Of a stretch of DNA of 64,000 nt, positions 34,863 through 43,782 are shown piece after piece. The DNA lies in NCBI GenBank assembly GCA_036501025.1, contig DASYBB010000143.1, positions 20,410 to 84,409 on the forward strand, given 5' to 3'. The notes under the pieces were generated by a model. The model saw only the letters and a list, made by a program, of their open reading frames with translations. It was not told the origin of the DNA and searched no databases. The number at the start of each line of letters is the position of its first letter. The stretch's first letter is position 1. This DNA comes from DASUBV01 sp036501025. GTDB lineage: Bacteria > Actinomycetota > Actinomycetes > Streptosporangiales > Streptosporangiaceae. Made by a program: the position numbers and the translations under genes.

Positions 34863-36692
34863 TCACCGGGGCAGGTCGGCCAGCAGGTTCTTGTCCCAGA
34901 CCAGGATCGTGTAGGGACCGACGGCGTAGACGCGGGCGGGCTGCCCGAACGCCGCGCGCACGTGGCTCTGCCACGCGACCGACGTCTTGCCCGGCCAGGC
35001 CGAGGACAGGACGACGAAGTTGGCCCGCTGGCGGGCCGGGCTGTACCAGCCCGGCTGGGCCTCCCACCGGTCGCGGCCGAGGCCGGCCCCCTCGATGACG
35101 ACCGGCCGCACGCGGACCTGCCCGGCCGTCTGCAGGGTGATCGCGTTGGCCTGCCAGTAGCCGCCCAGGCCGTCGGTCAGGTGCTGGGCCGCCAGCCAGC
35201 TGGCCAGCTCGCCGCCCTGCGGCGGGGCGGCGGGCAGGGCGATGACCCGGCCCACGCTGAGCAGGTAGGCGGTCGCCACCAGGGCCAGCGCCGGCGTCAT
35301 CCGGGCCGCGTGCAGGCGCCCGGCCAGGACCCGGCCGGCCAGCGCCGCGCCGAGCGGCAGCACGGCCACGAACTCCCGGGTGCTGTGCAGGTCCAGCGCG
35401 TTCTGCCCGAGCAGGTAGCAGGCCAGGCTGAACAAGACCCCGGTGACCAGCAGCTGCTCGGCCAGCCCGGCGCCGGCGAAGCGGCGCAGCACGGTGGCCA
35501 CCGCCCACGCCACCAGCGCGATCCCGGCCAGGTGCAGGAAGGCCAGCCCGGCCACGTAGCCCACGTTGTGGCCGAGGAAGTTCGCGCCGAACAGCAGCAG
35601 CAGGCCGCGGGCGGTCAGCGCCAGGTTGCCGCCGAGCTGGCCGGCCTGCGCCAGCTGGTTGTCGACCGGCCACACGTAGTACCCGCCGGCCCCCTTGAGC
35701 AGGCCCTCGGCCAGCCGGGCGCCGCCCACGGCGGCCAGCGCCGCGACGGGCAGGGCCAGCTCGAGCCAGGCCGCGCGCAGCCGCTGGCCGCCGCGCGCGA
35801 CCGACTGGTAGGCGCGCCACGCGCCGACCGCGGCCAGCGGCGCGACGCCGGTGATGAGCACGATGTTGTCGGCCACCAGCCCCCAGGCCAGCAGCAGCGC
35901 GGCCGCGCCCGGCACCCACCACCGGCGCGGCGCGCGGTCCAGCAGGATCCAGGTCACCAGGACCGGCACCGTGCTGCCGGTGTGGTCCGGCGACAGCATG
36001 AGGATGTACACCCCGCCGTTCTGCTGCGGCGCCAGCATGATCCCGGCCGCCAGGGCGGCCCGCAGCAGGCCCGCCGCGCCGCCCGCCCGGCCCCGGGCCA
36101 GCCGCGCGGCCAGCAGCACGACCAGCGTGTAGGTCATCGCGCCGGCCAGGTGGATCACGTCGGGCGTCAGCCCGCGGGCCAGCTCCAGCAGCGCGTACTG
36201 GGGCAACTCGGTGGTGTAGAACGAGACGTCCGACAGCTCCCAGCCGCGCAGCAGCGGGTTCCCGTGCAGCATAGCCCAGGCCTGCAGCGCGTTGGACGCC
36301 CCGTCGGAGTTCACCGGCGTGGTCTGCGACATGTGCAGGAACACGGTGAACAGCGCCAGCCCGGCGATCACCCAGGCAATTGCGGCGGCGGCCACGGCGG
36401 GCCGGGGCCGGGGAACACGAAACGATCGCCGGAGCCGCGGCATACGAAACGATGGCCCCCGGAGCGACGCCCTCCGCAATCCCGGCGGCAGCGGGGGCGA
36501 GAGCCGGAACCAGGGCCGCAGCATGCCAGGCAGGCGCAGCCGAGGCAGGTGCAGGGGCGGTAAGGCGGGCGTCCGGAACGCCAGCCACCCCGCGGGCAGT
36601 GGCAGCCAGGACTGGGCCAGCAGGCGCCGGGCCACTTTGACCCGCGCGGACCAGTCCCCCGTTTCCAGCACCCGAATTGCCCCCCGGCTCAC
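34863..36692 (-). CDS. Polytopic membrane protein, glycosyltransferase-like (GT-C type plan)
   Basis: 609 residues. After an Arg/Pro/Leu-rich cytoplasmic start of about 90 residues there are roughly 10-12 membrane helices and a C-terminal extracytoplasmic domain of about 120 residues ending in GPYTILVWDKNLLADL. The first large loop carries NSDGASNALQAWAMLHGNPL, an acidic DG motif near the first helix that is reminiscent of GT-C mannosyl/arabinosyl-type transferases. I recognise the type as a common actinobacterial hypothetical protein but cannot name its reaction. It lies between pafA and the FKBP gene. Confidence 0.7.
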   Translation of the reverse strand: MSRGAIRVLETGDWSARVKVARRLLAQSWLPLPAGWLAFRTPALPPLHLPRLRLPGMLRPWFRLSPPLPPGLRRASLRGPSFRMPRLRRSFRVPRPRPAVAAAAIAWVIAGLALFTVFLHMSQTTPVNSDGASNALQAWAMLHGNPLLRGWELSDVSFYTTELPQYALLELARGLTPDVIHLAGAMTYTLVVLLAARLARGRAGGAAGLLRAALAAGIMLAPQQNGGVYILMLSPDHTGSTVPVLVTWILLDRAPRRWWVPGAAALLLAWGLVADNIVLITGVAPLAAVGAWRAYQSVARGGQRLRAAWLELALPVAALAAVGGARLAEGLLKGAGGYYVWPVDNQLAQAGQLGGNLALTARGLLLLFGANFLGHNVGYVAGLAFLHLAGIALVAWAVATVLRRFAGAGLAEQLLVTGVLFSLACYLLGQNALDLHSTREFVAVLPLGAALAGRVLAGRLHAARMTPALALVATAYLLSVGRVIALPAAPPQGGELASWLAAQHLTDGLGGYWQANAITLQTAGQVRVRPVVIEGAGLGRDRWEAQPGWYSPARQRANFVVLSSAWPGKTSVAWQSHVRAAFGQPARVYAVGPYTILVWDKNLLADLPR

Positions 36693-36762
36693 GGCGACCT
36701 GCCCCCGCGAGAGATGCTACCAACGCAGCGTTACGCCAGGGACACGATCAGTTAGTCCGGGC

Positions 36763-36823
36763 GCGATCAGTGATCGGGGTTACATCCCGCGATCAGTAAT
36801 CGGAGTCACATCCCGGCGATCAG
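36763..36823. repeat. 26-bp tandem repeat covering the pafA stop codon
   Basis: Copy 1 at 36763-36788 and copy 2 at 36789-36814 follow GCGATCAGTRATCGGRGTYACATCCC, with a third partial copy (GCGATCAG) running into pafA. The pafA stop (36806-36808) is inside copy 2. Confidence 0.9.
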
Positions 36824-38164
36824 CTTCTCCACCCGCTCATCCACCGAGCGGAACGGGTCCTTGCACAGGACGGTCCGCTGGGCCTGGTCGTTGAGCTTGA
36901 GGTGGACCCAGTCCACGGTGAAGTCGCGGCGGCGCTCCTGCGCCCGGCGGATGAACTCGCCGCGCAGGCGGGCGCGGGTCGTCTGCGGTGGCACCGACTT
37001 GGCCTCGAAGATCTCCAGGTCCCGGCACACCCGCTCGACCGCGCCGCGCTTCTGCAGCAGGTAGTACAGGCCGCGGCCGCGGTGCACGTCGTGGTAGGCC
37101 AGGTCCAGCTGGGCCACCCGCGGCGAGGACAGCGACAGGTCGTGCTTGGACCGGTAGCGCTCGATCAGCTGGAACTTGGTCACCCAGTCGATCTCGCGCG
37201 CGACGTCGCCCAGGTTCCCGCTCTCGACCGCGGTCAGCGTCCGCCGCCACAGGTCCAGCACCCGGCTGGTGATGGCGTCCGCGCCGCGGCGCTCGGTGAA
37301 CTCGGCGGCCTTGTTCAGGTACTCCTGCTGGATCTCCAGGGCGCTGACCTCGCGGCCGTTGGCCAGCCTGATCTTGCGCCGCCCGGTCATGTCGTGGCTG
37401 ACGTCGCGGATGGCGCGGATCGGGTTCTCCAGCGTCAGGTCGCGCATGACGGTGCCCGCCTCGACCATGCGCAGCACCAGGTCGGTCGCCCCGACCTTCA
37501 GCAGCATGGTCGTCTCGCTCATGTTCGAGTCCCCGACGATCACGTGCAGCCGCCGGAACCGCTCGGCGTCGGCGTGCGGCTCGTCGCGGGTGTTGATGAT
37601 CGGCCGGGACCGGGTCGTGGCCGAGGAGACGCCCTCCCAGATGTGCTCGGCACGCTGGCTGACGCAGTAGACCGCGCCGCGCGGGGTCTGCAGCACCTTG
37701 CCCGCGCCGCAGATGATCTGCCGGGTGACCAGGAACGGGATCAGCACGTCGGCCAGCCGGCCGAACTCGCCGTGGCGGCCGACGAGGTAGTTCTCGTGGC
37801 AGCCGTAGGAGTTGCCCGCCGAGTCCGTGTTGTTCTTGAACAGGTAGATGTCGCCGGCGATGCCCTCCTCGCGCAGCCGCCGGTCGGCGTCGACGAGCAG
37901 GCCCTCCAGGATCCGCTCCCCGGCCTTGTCGTGCGTCACCAGGTCGATCAGGCTGTCGCACTCCGGGGTGGCGTACTCCGGATGGCTGCCCACGTCCAGG
38001 TACAGCCGGGCTCCGTTGCGCAGGAACACGTTGCTGCTGCGCCCCCACGACACGACCCGGCGGAACAGGTAGCGGGCCACCTCGTCCGGCGACAGCCGGC
38101 GCTGCCCCCGGAACGTGCAGGTGACGCCGTACTCGTTCTCCAGCCCGAATATTCGCCTGTCCAC
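36806..38164 (-). CDS. pafA: Pup--protein ligase PafA
   Basis: 452 residues, normal for PafA. It joins the C-terminal Glu of Pup to lysines of target proteins using ATP, marking them for the proteasome. Visible glutamine-synthetase-like active-site elements: RIFGLENEYGV (catalytic-site Glu), LYLDVGSHPEYATPECDS (with the catalytic Asp), NNTDSAGNSYGCHENYL, and RPIINTRDEPHAD. The Dop-specific loop is absent, which separates it from dop at 45.1 kb. It lies 12 bases after the aldehyde dehydrogenase gene, probably in one transcript with prcBA upstream. Confidence 0.96.
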   Translation of the reverse strand: MDRRIFGLENEYGVTCTFRGQRRLSPDEVARYLFRRVVSWGRSSNVFLRNGARLYLDVGSHPEYATPECDSLIDLVTHDKAGERILEGLLVDADRRLREEGIAGDIYLFKNNTDSAGNSYGCHENYLVGRHGEFGRLADVLIPFLVTRQIICGAGKVLQTPRGAVYCVSQRAEHIWEGVSSATTRSRPIINTRDEPHADAERFRRLHVIVGDSNMSETTMLLKVGATDLVLRMVEAGTVMRDLTLENPIRAIRDVSHDMTGRRKIRLANGREVSALEIQQEYLNKAAEFTERRGADAITSRVLDLWRRTLTAVESGNLGDVAREIDWVTKFQLIERYRSKHDLSLSSPRVAQLDLAYHDVHRGRGLYYLLQKRGAVERVCRDLEIFEAKSVPPQTTRARLRGEFIRRAQERRRDFTVDWVHLKLNDQAQRTVLCKDPFRSVDERVEKLIAGM

Positions 38165-38176
38165 GCGATCAGGCCC

Positions 38177-39637
38177 TCACCATTCCACTGCGATGTACTT
38201 GGTCTCCGTGAACTCCAGCAGCCCGTCATGGCCGCCCTCGCGGCCGATCCCGGACTGCTTCACTCCCCCGAACGGCGCGGCCGGATCTGACACCACGCCC
38301 CGGTTGATGCCGACCATGCCGGCCTCCAGTGCTTCCGCGACCTGCAGCGAGCGCCGCAGGTCGGAGCTGTATAGATACGAGACGAGTCCGTATTCCGTGC
38401 TGTTGGCCAGCGCGATGGCCTCGTCGGTCTCGGTGAACCGGACGATCGGCGCGACCGGCCCGAAGATCTCCTCCGACAGGATGCCCGCGCCGCGCGGGAC
38501 GTCATCCAGGACCGTGGCCGCGTAAAAGTAGCCCGGCCGCGCCGGGGCCTCGCCGCCGAGGACGACCCGGCCGCCGTCGCGGGTGGCCTGGCCGACCAGG
38601 CCGGCCACCTTGTCCCGGGTGTCGGCGTTGACCAGCGGGCCGAGCTCGACGCCGTCCTCCAGCCCGGGGCCGAGCCGCACGGCGGCCAGCCGCCTGGCCA
38701 GCTTGGCGCTGAACTCGGCGGCGACCGACTCGTGCACGTAGAACCGGTTGGCGGCCGTGCACGCCTCGCCCCCGTTCCGCATCTTGGCCAGGTACGCCCC
38801 GGCTACGGCCGCGTCGATGTCGGCGTCCTCGAGGACCAGGAACGGCGCGTTGCCGCCCAGCTCCATCGAGCAGTTGATGACGTGGTCGGCCGCGGTCTTG
38901 AGCAGCATCCGCCCGACCTCGGTCGACCCGGTGAAGGACAGCTTGCGGACCCGCGGGTCGGCCAGCATGGCCTCGGTCATCGGGCCGGGCCTGCTGGTCG
39001 GCAGCACGTTGACCACGCCGTCCGGCACGCCCGCCTCGGCCAGGATGCCGGCCACGGCCAGCGCCGTCAGCGGCGTCTCCTTGGCCGGCTTGAGGACCAC
39101 CGAGCAGCCCGCGGCCAGCGCCGGGCCGATCTTGCGGGTCGCCATCGCGGCCGGGAAGTTCCACGGCGTGATCAGCACGCTGACCCCGACCGGCTGGCGG
39201 GTGACCAGGATCTTGTTGGCCCCCGACGGGGAGGTGGCGAACGAGCCCTCGATGCGGACGGCCTCCTCCGCGTACCAGCGGAAGAACTCCGCGGCGTAGG
39301 CGATCTCGCCCCGGGCGTCGGGCAGCGCCTTGCCGTTCTCCAGCACCATCAGCCGGGCCAGCGGCTCGGCGCGCTCGATCATCAGCTCGTAGGCCCGGCG
39401 CAGGCACTCCCCGCGCTCGCGCGGCGCCCGGGCCGCCCAGCCCGGCAGGGCCGCCGCGGCCGCGCCGACGGCGTCCAGGGCGTCCTGCGGGCTGGCGTCG
39501 GCGACCTCGGCGATCGGCTCCTCGGTCGCGGGATTGATGACCGGCAGGACGCCCTGCTGGCCCGGCGACCACTGGCCGCCGATCAGCAGCCGCGTCGGCG
39601 TATCCACCCCCGCGATCGTCGCCACGTCGCTGCTCAC
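38177..39637 (-). CDS. Aldehyde dehydrogenase, succinate-semialdehyde dehydrogenase (GabD)-like
   Basis: 486 residues. The NAD(P)-dependent aldehyde dehydrogenase core is complete: ITPWNFPAAMATRKIGPALA, FTGSTEVGRML, MELGGNAPFLV (general-base Glu), GGEACTAANRFYV (catalytic Cys) and EEIFGPVAPIVRF. The sequence is closest in style to GabD-type succinate-semialdehyde dehydrogenases, which feed GABA carbon into the TCA cycle. GTG 39637 has GGAGGA 5 bases upstream and overlaps, by GTGA, the stop that the upstream SARP gene would have without its frameshift. It sits inside the proteasome operon. Confidence 0.9.
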   Translation of the reverse strand: MSSDVATIAGVDTPTRLLIGGQWSPGQQGVLPVINPATEEPIAEVADASPQDALDAVGAAAAALPGWAARAPRERGECLRRAYELMIERAEPLARLMVLENGKALPDARGEIAYAAEFFRWYAEEAVRIEGSFATSPSGANKILVTRQPVGVSVLITPWNFPAAMATRKIGPALAAGCSVVLKPAKETPLTALAVAGILAEAGVPDGVVNVLPTSRPGPMTEAMLADPRVRKLSFTGSTEVGRMLLKTAADHVINCSMELGGNAPFLVLEDADIDAAVAGAYLAKMRNGGEACTAANRFYVHESVAAEFSAKLARRLAAVRLGPGLEDGVELGPLVNADTRDKVAGLVGQATRDGGRVVLGGEAPARPGYFYAATVLDDVPRGAGILSEEIFGPVAPIVRFTETDEAIALANSTEYGLVSYLYSSDLRRSLQVAEALEAGMVGINRGVVSDPAAPFGGVKQSGIGREGGHDGLLEFTETKYIAVEW

Positions 39638-39713
39638 GTTTCCTCCCTCCGCGGCCCGGCCGCCCACGGCGCCGCGCTCTTCCCGACACTACCTCGGCCG
39701 CCGCCCGGCGCCG

Positions 39714-42700
39714 CTATTGCGCCGGGCCCGGAGTGTGTCGCGGCCGGACGCAGGTCCGCCAGCCGCGCCGCGACCGCGCCGGCCTCGTCGGGGTACGAGC
39801 CGGCCAGCAGGTCCAGGGCCTCCTGCCAGGCCGCCCGGGTCCCGTCCGGGTCGCCGGCCGCGCGGCACGCGTCGCCAGGTGGATGAGCACCTCGGCGCGC
39901 TCGTGGTGGCCGCCGCGCTCCCGGTACAGGGCCAGGGCCTCGCGGTAGCAGGCGATGGCCCGGCCGTGGTCGCCGAGGTGGTGATGGATGTAGCCCACGC
40001 TGTCCAGGGGGCCGGCCGCCGCGCCCGGCTCGGCCGACCCCCGCTCCAGGGCCAGCGCCTCCTCGCAGTACGGCAGGGCGCGGGCGTACTGCCCGCTGAG
40101 CGCGTAATACCAGCCGACGGCGCTCAGCGCCTGCCCCAGCCCGCCGGCGGCCGGGTCGGCCCGCCGCTGCCGCAGCACCTCGTGCGCGTGCTCCAGCGCC
40201 TCGCCGTAGTCGCCCCGGCTGGCGGCCGCGAAGCCGAGCCCCGCGCGGCCGCGGAGCTCGCCGGCCGCGTCCCCGGCCCGCTGGCTGACCGCGAGCGACC
40301 GGGCCATGTGCGCCCGCGCGCCCGTGTCCTGACCCGCGGCCTGCATGGCCAGGCCCAGGTAGTAGTGGGCCTGGGCCTGGGCGGCCAGGTCCCCGAGGCG
40401 CTCGGCCGCGGCCAGGCCGGCCCGCTGGACGGCGATGTACTCCGGCACCTCGCCCCGCCACTGCAGGAAGCCGGCCAGCGACCACGCCAGCGGCCAGGCG
40501 CTGGCGTCGAGCCCGGCTGCCCCGGCCAGGGCCAGCATGATCCGGTGCTCGGCCTCGAGCCAGGCGATGGCCTGCGGCCGGCCGGCCAGGTTCTCGGGCA
40601 CCGTGCCCGGCCGCGCCGGGGGCAGCGCCAGCGGGACCCGGACCGGGCTCAGCAGCATCGCCGCCGCGCAGCCGGTGCGCACGTAGTGGTCGGCGGCCCG
40701 CAGCCGGGCCGCGCGGGACTCATCGGCCCGGCCGGGCGCGGCGGACTGCTCGGCGGCGTAGGCGCGGAGCAGGTCGTGCATGGCGAACCGGCCGCGGGAC
40801 GGCTCGGTGATCAGGTGGGCGCGGGCCAGCTCGCGCAGGGCGTCGCGCGCCCCGGCCGGCGGCAGGGCGGCCAGGCTGGCCGCGGCCGGGGCCGAGATGT
40901 CCGGGCCGGGGTGCACGCCGAGGAGGCGGAACAGCCGGGCGGCCGGTTCGGTCAGGTGGCGGCCGGACCACGAGAGGACGGCCCGCACGTCGGTGGCGGT
41001 GTCCCCGGTAGCCAGCGCGTCCAGCGGGCCGACGGCCGCCCGCAGCTCGGCGGCCAGGGCCGCCAGGGGCCGGTCGGGGGGGCGGGTGGCGGCGGGGCGG
41101 GGCACGGCCGGGCGGGGCACGGCGGGGCGGGGCGCGGCGAGGCGGGCCGGGGCGGGGCGGCTGGCGGCGATGGCGAGGGCCAGCGGCAGCCCGGCGCACA
41201 GGTCGATCAGCTCGGCCACAGCCGCGGGCTCGGCGGCGACCCGCCGCCGCCCGAGGCGCCGGGCCAGCAGCTCCCGTGCCTCCGCTGCGGGCATGACGTC
41301 CAGGTACACGGCCAGCGCGCCCTGCGCCGCCACCAGGCCGCTCAGCTGGCGGCGGCTGGTCACCAGCACCAAGCAGCCCGGCGAGCCCGGCAGCAGCGGG
41401 CGGACCTGCTCGGCGTCGGCGGCATTGTCGAGCAGCACCAGCACCCGGCGGCCCGCCAGCAGCGTCCGGTACAGCCCCTCCTGGTCGGCCAGGGCGGGCG
41501 GGATCCGCGCCGCCGGGATGCCCAGCGCGCCCAGGAGGCCGTGCAGCGCGGCCTGCGGCGCCACCGGCTCGCCGCCCGGCGCGAAGCCCCGCAGGTCGAT
41601 GTAGAGCTGGCCGTCCGGGAACTGGCCGGCCACCTGGTGCGCCCAGTACACGGCGAGCGTGGTCTTCCCGACGCCGGCGGTTCCGGCGATGGCGGAGATC
41701 ACCACCGTCCCGCCGCCGGCGTGACTGAGCTGGCCGGCCAGCGCGTCCAGCTCGGCGCCCCGCCCGGCGAACTGCGGCGCGGCGGCGGGCAGCTGCCGCG
41801 GGACCTCCCGGGCCGGGTCCGGCGCGGGGGCAGGCACTGAGGGGGCGGGCGGAGCCGGGGCGGGCGGGGCGGGCCGGCCGGGAACGGGCTGTCGGGCGGC
41901 GGGCGGAGCGGGGGCGGGCTGTCGGGCGGCGGGCGCGGCGGGCCGGCCGGGGACGGGCTGTCGGGCGGCGGGCGGAGCGGGCGCGAGCAGCGCCGGCATG
42001 GGGCCGGACGGTGCGGGCGCGGCCGGTGCGGGCGCGGCCGGTTCCCGGGGGGCCGGGACGGCCGGGCCGGCGCGGAGGCGGGCGTAGAGCTCCTGCAGCT
42101 GGATTCCGGGGTCGGCGCCGAGCTCCTCGGCCAGGACGCGCCGGGCCGCCGCGTAGGCGGCCAGCGCCTCGGCCGCCTGCCCGTCCTGGTCCAGCGCGGT
42201 GATCAGCAGCACGTGCCCCCGCTCGCGCAGCGGCTGCGCGGCCGTCAGCGCGCGCAGCTCGGCGATGAGCGCTCCGGGCCGGCCGACATGCAGGTCGGCC
42301 TCGATCCGGGCCTCGACCGCCTGCAGGTGCAGCTCCCGCAGCCGCGGCCGCTCGCGCGCGAGCAGCGCCGGGGCGGGCACCCCGGCCAGCGGCTCGCCGC
42401 GCCACAGGGCCAGGCCCTCGGCCAGCGCCGCCGCGGCGGCGGCCCAGTCGCCCGCACGGGCGGCCGCCCGGCCCGCGGCCAGCTGCGACTCGAAGCGCTC
42501 CACGTCCAGCTCGCCGGGGCCGACGTCGATCCGGTACCCGCTGCCCTCCGTCACGATCCGCGACGGGCCGGGGCCGGCCAGGCTGCGGCGCAGCCGGAGC
42601 ACGTAGTTCTGCAGGCTGACCCGCGCCGACGGAGGCGGCGCTGACCCCCACAGCACGCCGGCCAGCGTGTCGATGCCCACGGGCCGTCCCGCGCTCAGCA

Positions 42701-42809
42701 GCAGCGCCGCCAGCAGCGCGCGCTGCTTGCCGGCGGGAATCACGACCGCCGCCCCGTCGCGGCGCACCGTTAAGGGACCCAGCAGCCCGAACTCCGCCGC
42801 GCCGGTCAT
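39714..42809 (-). CDS. AfsR/SARP-type regulator (BTAD + NB-ARC + TPR) with apparent 3' frameshift
   Basis: 1031 residues as read. N-terminal OmpR-like DNA-binding domain (EFGLLGPLTVRRDG ... ARVSLQNYVLRLRRSL), then a BTAD domain to about 260. A Pro/Ala-rich linker with repeated ARQPVPGRP units follows, then NB-ARC (GTAGVGKTTLAVYWAHQVAG, VLVLLDNAADAEQVRPLLPG) and C-terminal TPRs. A PAVPRP-repeat insert expands the NB-ARC. Near 39877 the frame breaks: one missing G turns the expected HLGDACRAAGDPDG ending into HLATRAARPATRTG. In the restored frame the gene ends at 39634, overlapping the aldehyde dehydrogenase start by 4 bp. It starts 7 bases after the prcA stop. Confidence 0.85.
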   Translation of the reverse strand: MTGAAEFGLLGPLTVRRDGAAVVIPAGKQRALLAALLLSAGRPVGIDTLAGVLWGSAPPPSARVSLQNYVLRLRRSLAGPGPSRIVTEGSGYRIDVGPGELDVERFESQLAAGRAAARAGDWAAAAAALAEGLALWRGEPLAGVPAPALLARERPRLRELHLQAVEARIEADLHVGRPGALIAELRALTAAQPLRERGHVLLITALDQDGQAAEALAAYAAARRVLAEELGADPGIQLQELYARLRAGPAVPAPREPAAPAPAAPAPSGPMPALLAPAPPAARQPVPGRPAAPAARQPAPAPPAARQPVPGRPAPPAPAPPAPSVPAPAPDPAREVPRQLPAAAPQFAGRGAELDALAGQLSHAGGGTVVISAIAGTAGVGKTTLAVYWAHQVAGQFPDGQLYIDLRGFAPGGEPVAPQAALHGLLGALGIPAARIPPALADQEGLYRTLLAGRRVLVLLDNAADAEQVRPLLPGSPGCLVLVTSRRQLSGLVAAQGALAVYLDVMPAAEARELLARRLGRRRVAAEPAAVAELIDLCAGLPLALAIAASRPAPARLAAPRPAVPRPAVPRPAATRPPDRPLAALAAELRAAVGPLDALATGDTATDVRAVLSWSGRHLTEPAARLFRLLGVHPGPDISAPAAASLAALPPAGARDALRELARAHLITEPSRGRFAMHDLLRAYAAEQSAAPGRADESRAARLRAADHYVRTGCAAAMLLSPVRVPLALPPARPGTVPENLAGRPQAIAWLEAEHRIMLALAGAAGLDASAWPLAWSLAGFLQWRGEVPEYIAVQRAGLAAAERLGDLAAQAQAHYYLGLAMQAAGQDTGARAHMARSLAVSQRAGDAAGELRGRAGLGFAAASRGDYGEALEHAHEVLRQRRADPAAGGLGQALSAVGWYYALSGQYARALPYCEEALALERGSAEPGAAAGPLDSVGYIHHHLGDHGRAIACYREALALYRERGGHHERAEVLIHLATRAARPATRTGPGRPGRRPWTCWPARTPTRPARSRRGWRTCVRPRHTPGPAQ

Positions 42810-42816
42810 CCAGGTG

Positions 42817-43722
42817 TCACTGGCCCGGGCTGCCGCCGGAATCGGCACTGCCCGGCTCCGGGGTGCCGTTCCCCGCGCCGCCGCTGCCCGTGCCGCCGGT
42901 CCCCGCGCCGCCGCTGCCCGTGCCGCCATTGGCCGGGCCGCCGCTGTCGGCGGGGCTCGTGCCCGCATTGCCGGGGTCGGCGGGGGCGGCGGGTGCCGAG
43001 CTGGCCGGAGCCGACGCCCTGGCCTGCGCCAGCAGTTCCTCCAGGCGCGGGCCGGACAGGCGCCGGAACATGCGGTGTGAGGTGCGGGACCGGTCGAGCG
43101 TGGCGACCTCCAGCGACGCGGCCGTGATCTCGGTCTGCTCGGCGCCGTTGCCCTGGCCCGCCGCCAGCGCCGCGATGGCCACCGCCATCGCCCCGGCCAG
43201 CGTGGCGCCCTCGGCGTAGCGCTCCTTGAGCACGGCGGCGACCGGGTCGGCCTGGCCGCCCATGACCAGGTAGTGATGCTCCTCGGTGATGGTCCCGTCG
43301 AAGGTGATCCGGTAGATCTGGTCGTCGGCGGCGGTGTCGCCGACCTCGGCGATGGCCATCTCCACCTCGAGCGGCTTGTTGCTCTCGATGAAGATGGTGC
43401 CGAGCACCTGGGCGTACCAGTTGGCCAGCCCGCGGGAGGTGACGTCCTGCCGGTCGTACTGGTACCCGGTCAGGTCGGCGTACCGCACGCCCGCCTGCCG
43501 GAGCCGGTCGAACTCGTTGTACCGCCCGGCCGCGGCGAACGCGATCCGGTCGTACAGCTCGCTGAACTTGTGCAGCGCCCGGGACGGGTTCGGCGAGACG
43601 AACAAGAAGCCGGCGTCGTAGTCGATGACGACCCCGCTGCGGCCGCGCGTGATGGCCTTGCGCGCGAAATCCGCCTTGTCCTTCATCTGCTGCTCGGGCG
43701 ACACGTAGAAAGGCATCGACAC
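42817..43722 (-). CDS. prcA: 20S proteasome alpha subunit PrcA
   Basis: 301 residues from GTG 43722 (SMPFYVSPEQQMKDKADFAR is the family N-terminus; AAGGA lies 11 bases upstream; GTG 43731 is an alternative). The alpha-ring fold (about 1-240) gates the proteasome: RGRSGVVIDYDAGFLFVSPN, LHKFSELYDRIAFAAAGRYN, GLANWYAQVLGTIF. The last 65 residues are Gly/Ala/Ser/Thr-rich with repeated GGTGSGGAG units and end in GSPGQ, longer and more repetitive than usual. It follows prcB by 60 bases. Confidence 0.95.
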   Translation of the reverse strand: MSMPFYVSPEQQMKDKADFARKAITRGRSGVVIDYDAGFLFVSPNPSRALHKFSELYDRIAFAAAGRYNEFDRLRQAGVRYADLTGYQYDRQDVTSRGLANWYAQVLGTIFIESNKPLEVEMAIAEVGDTAADDQIYRITFDGTITEEHHYLVMGGQADPVAAVLKERYAEGATLAGAMAVAIAALAAGQGNGAEQTEITAASLEVATLDRSRTSHRMFRRLSGPRLEELLAQARASAPASSAPAAPADPGNAGTSPADSGGPANGGTGSGGAGTGGTGSGGAGNGTPEPGSADSGGSPGQ

Positions 43723-43782
43723 GGCTAGCACTGTCCTTACGTCGAGATGGTGATCAGGTGGGCTGGGATCTTCGGTGGCGGG

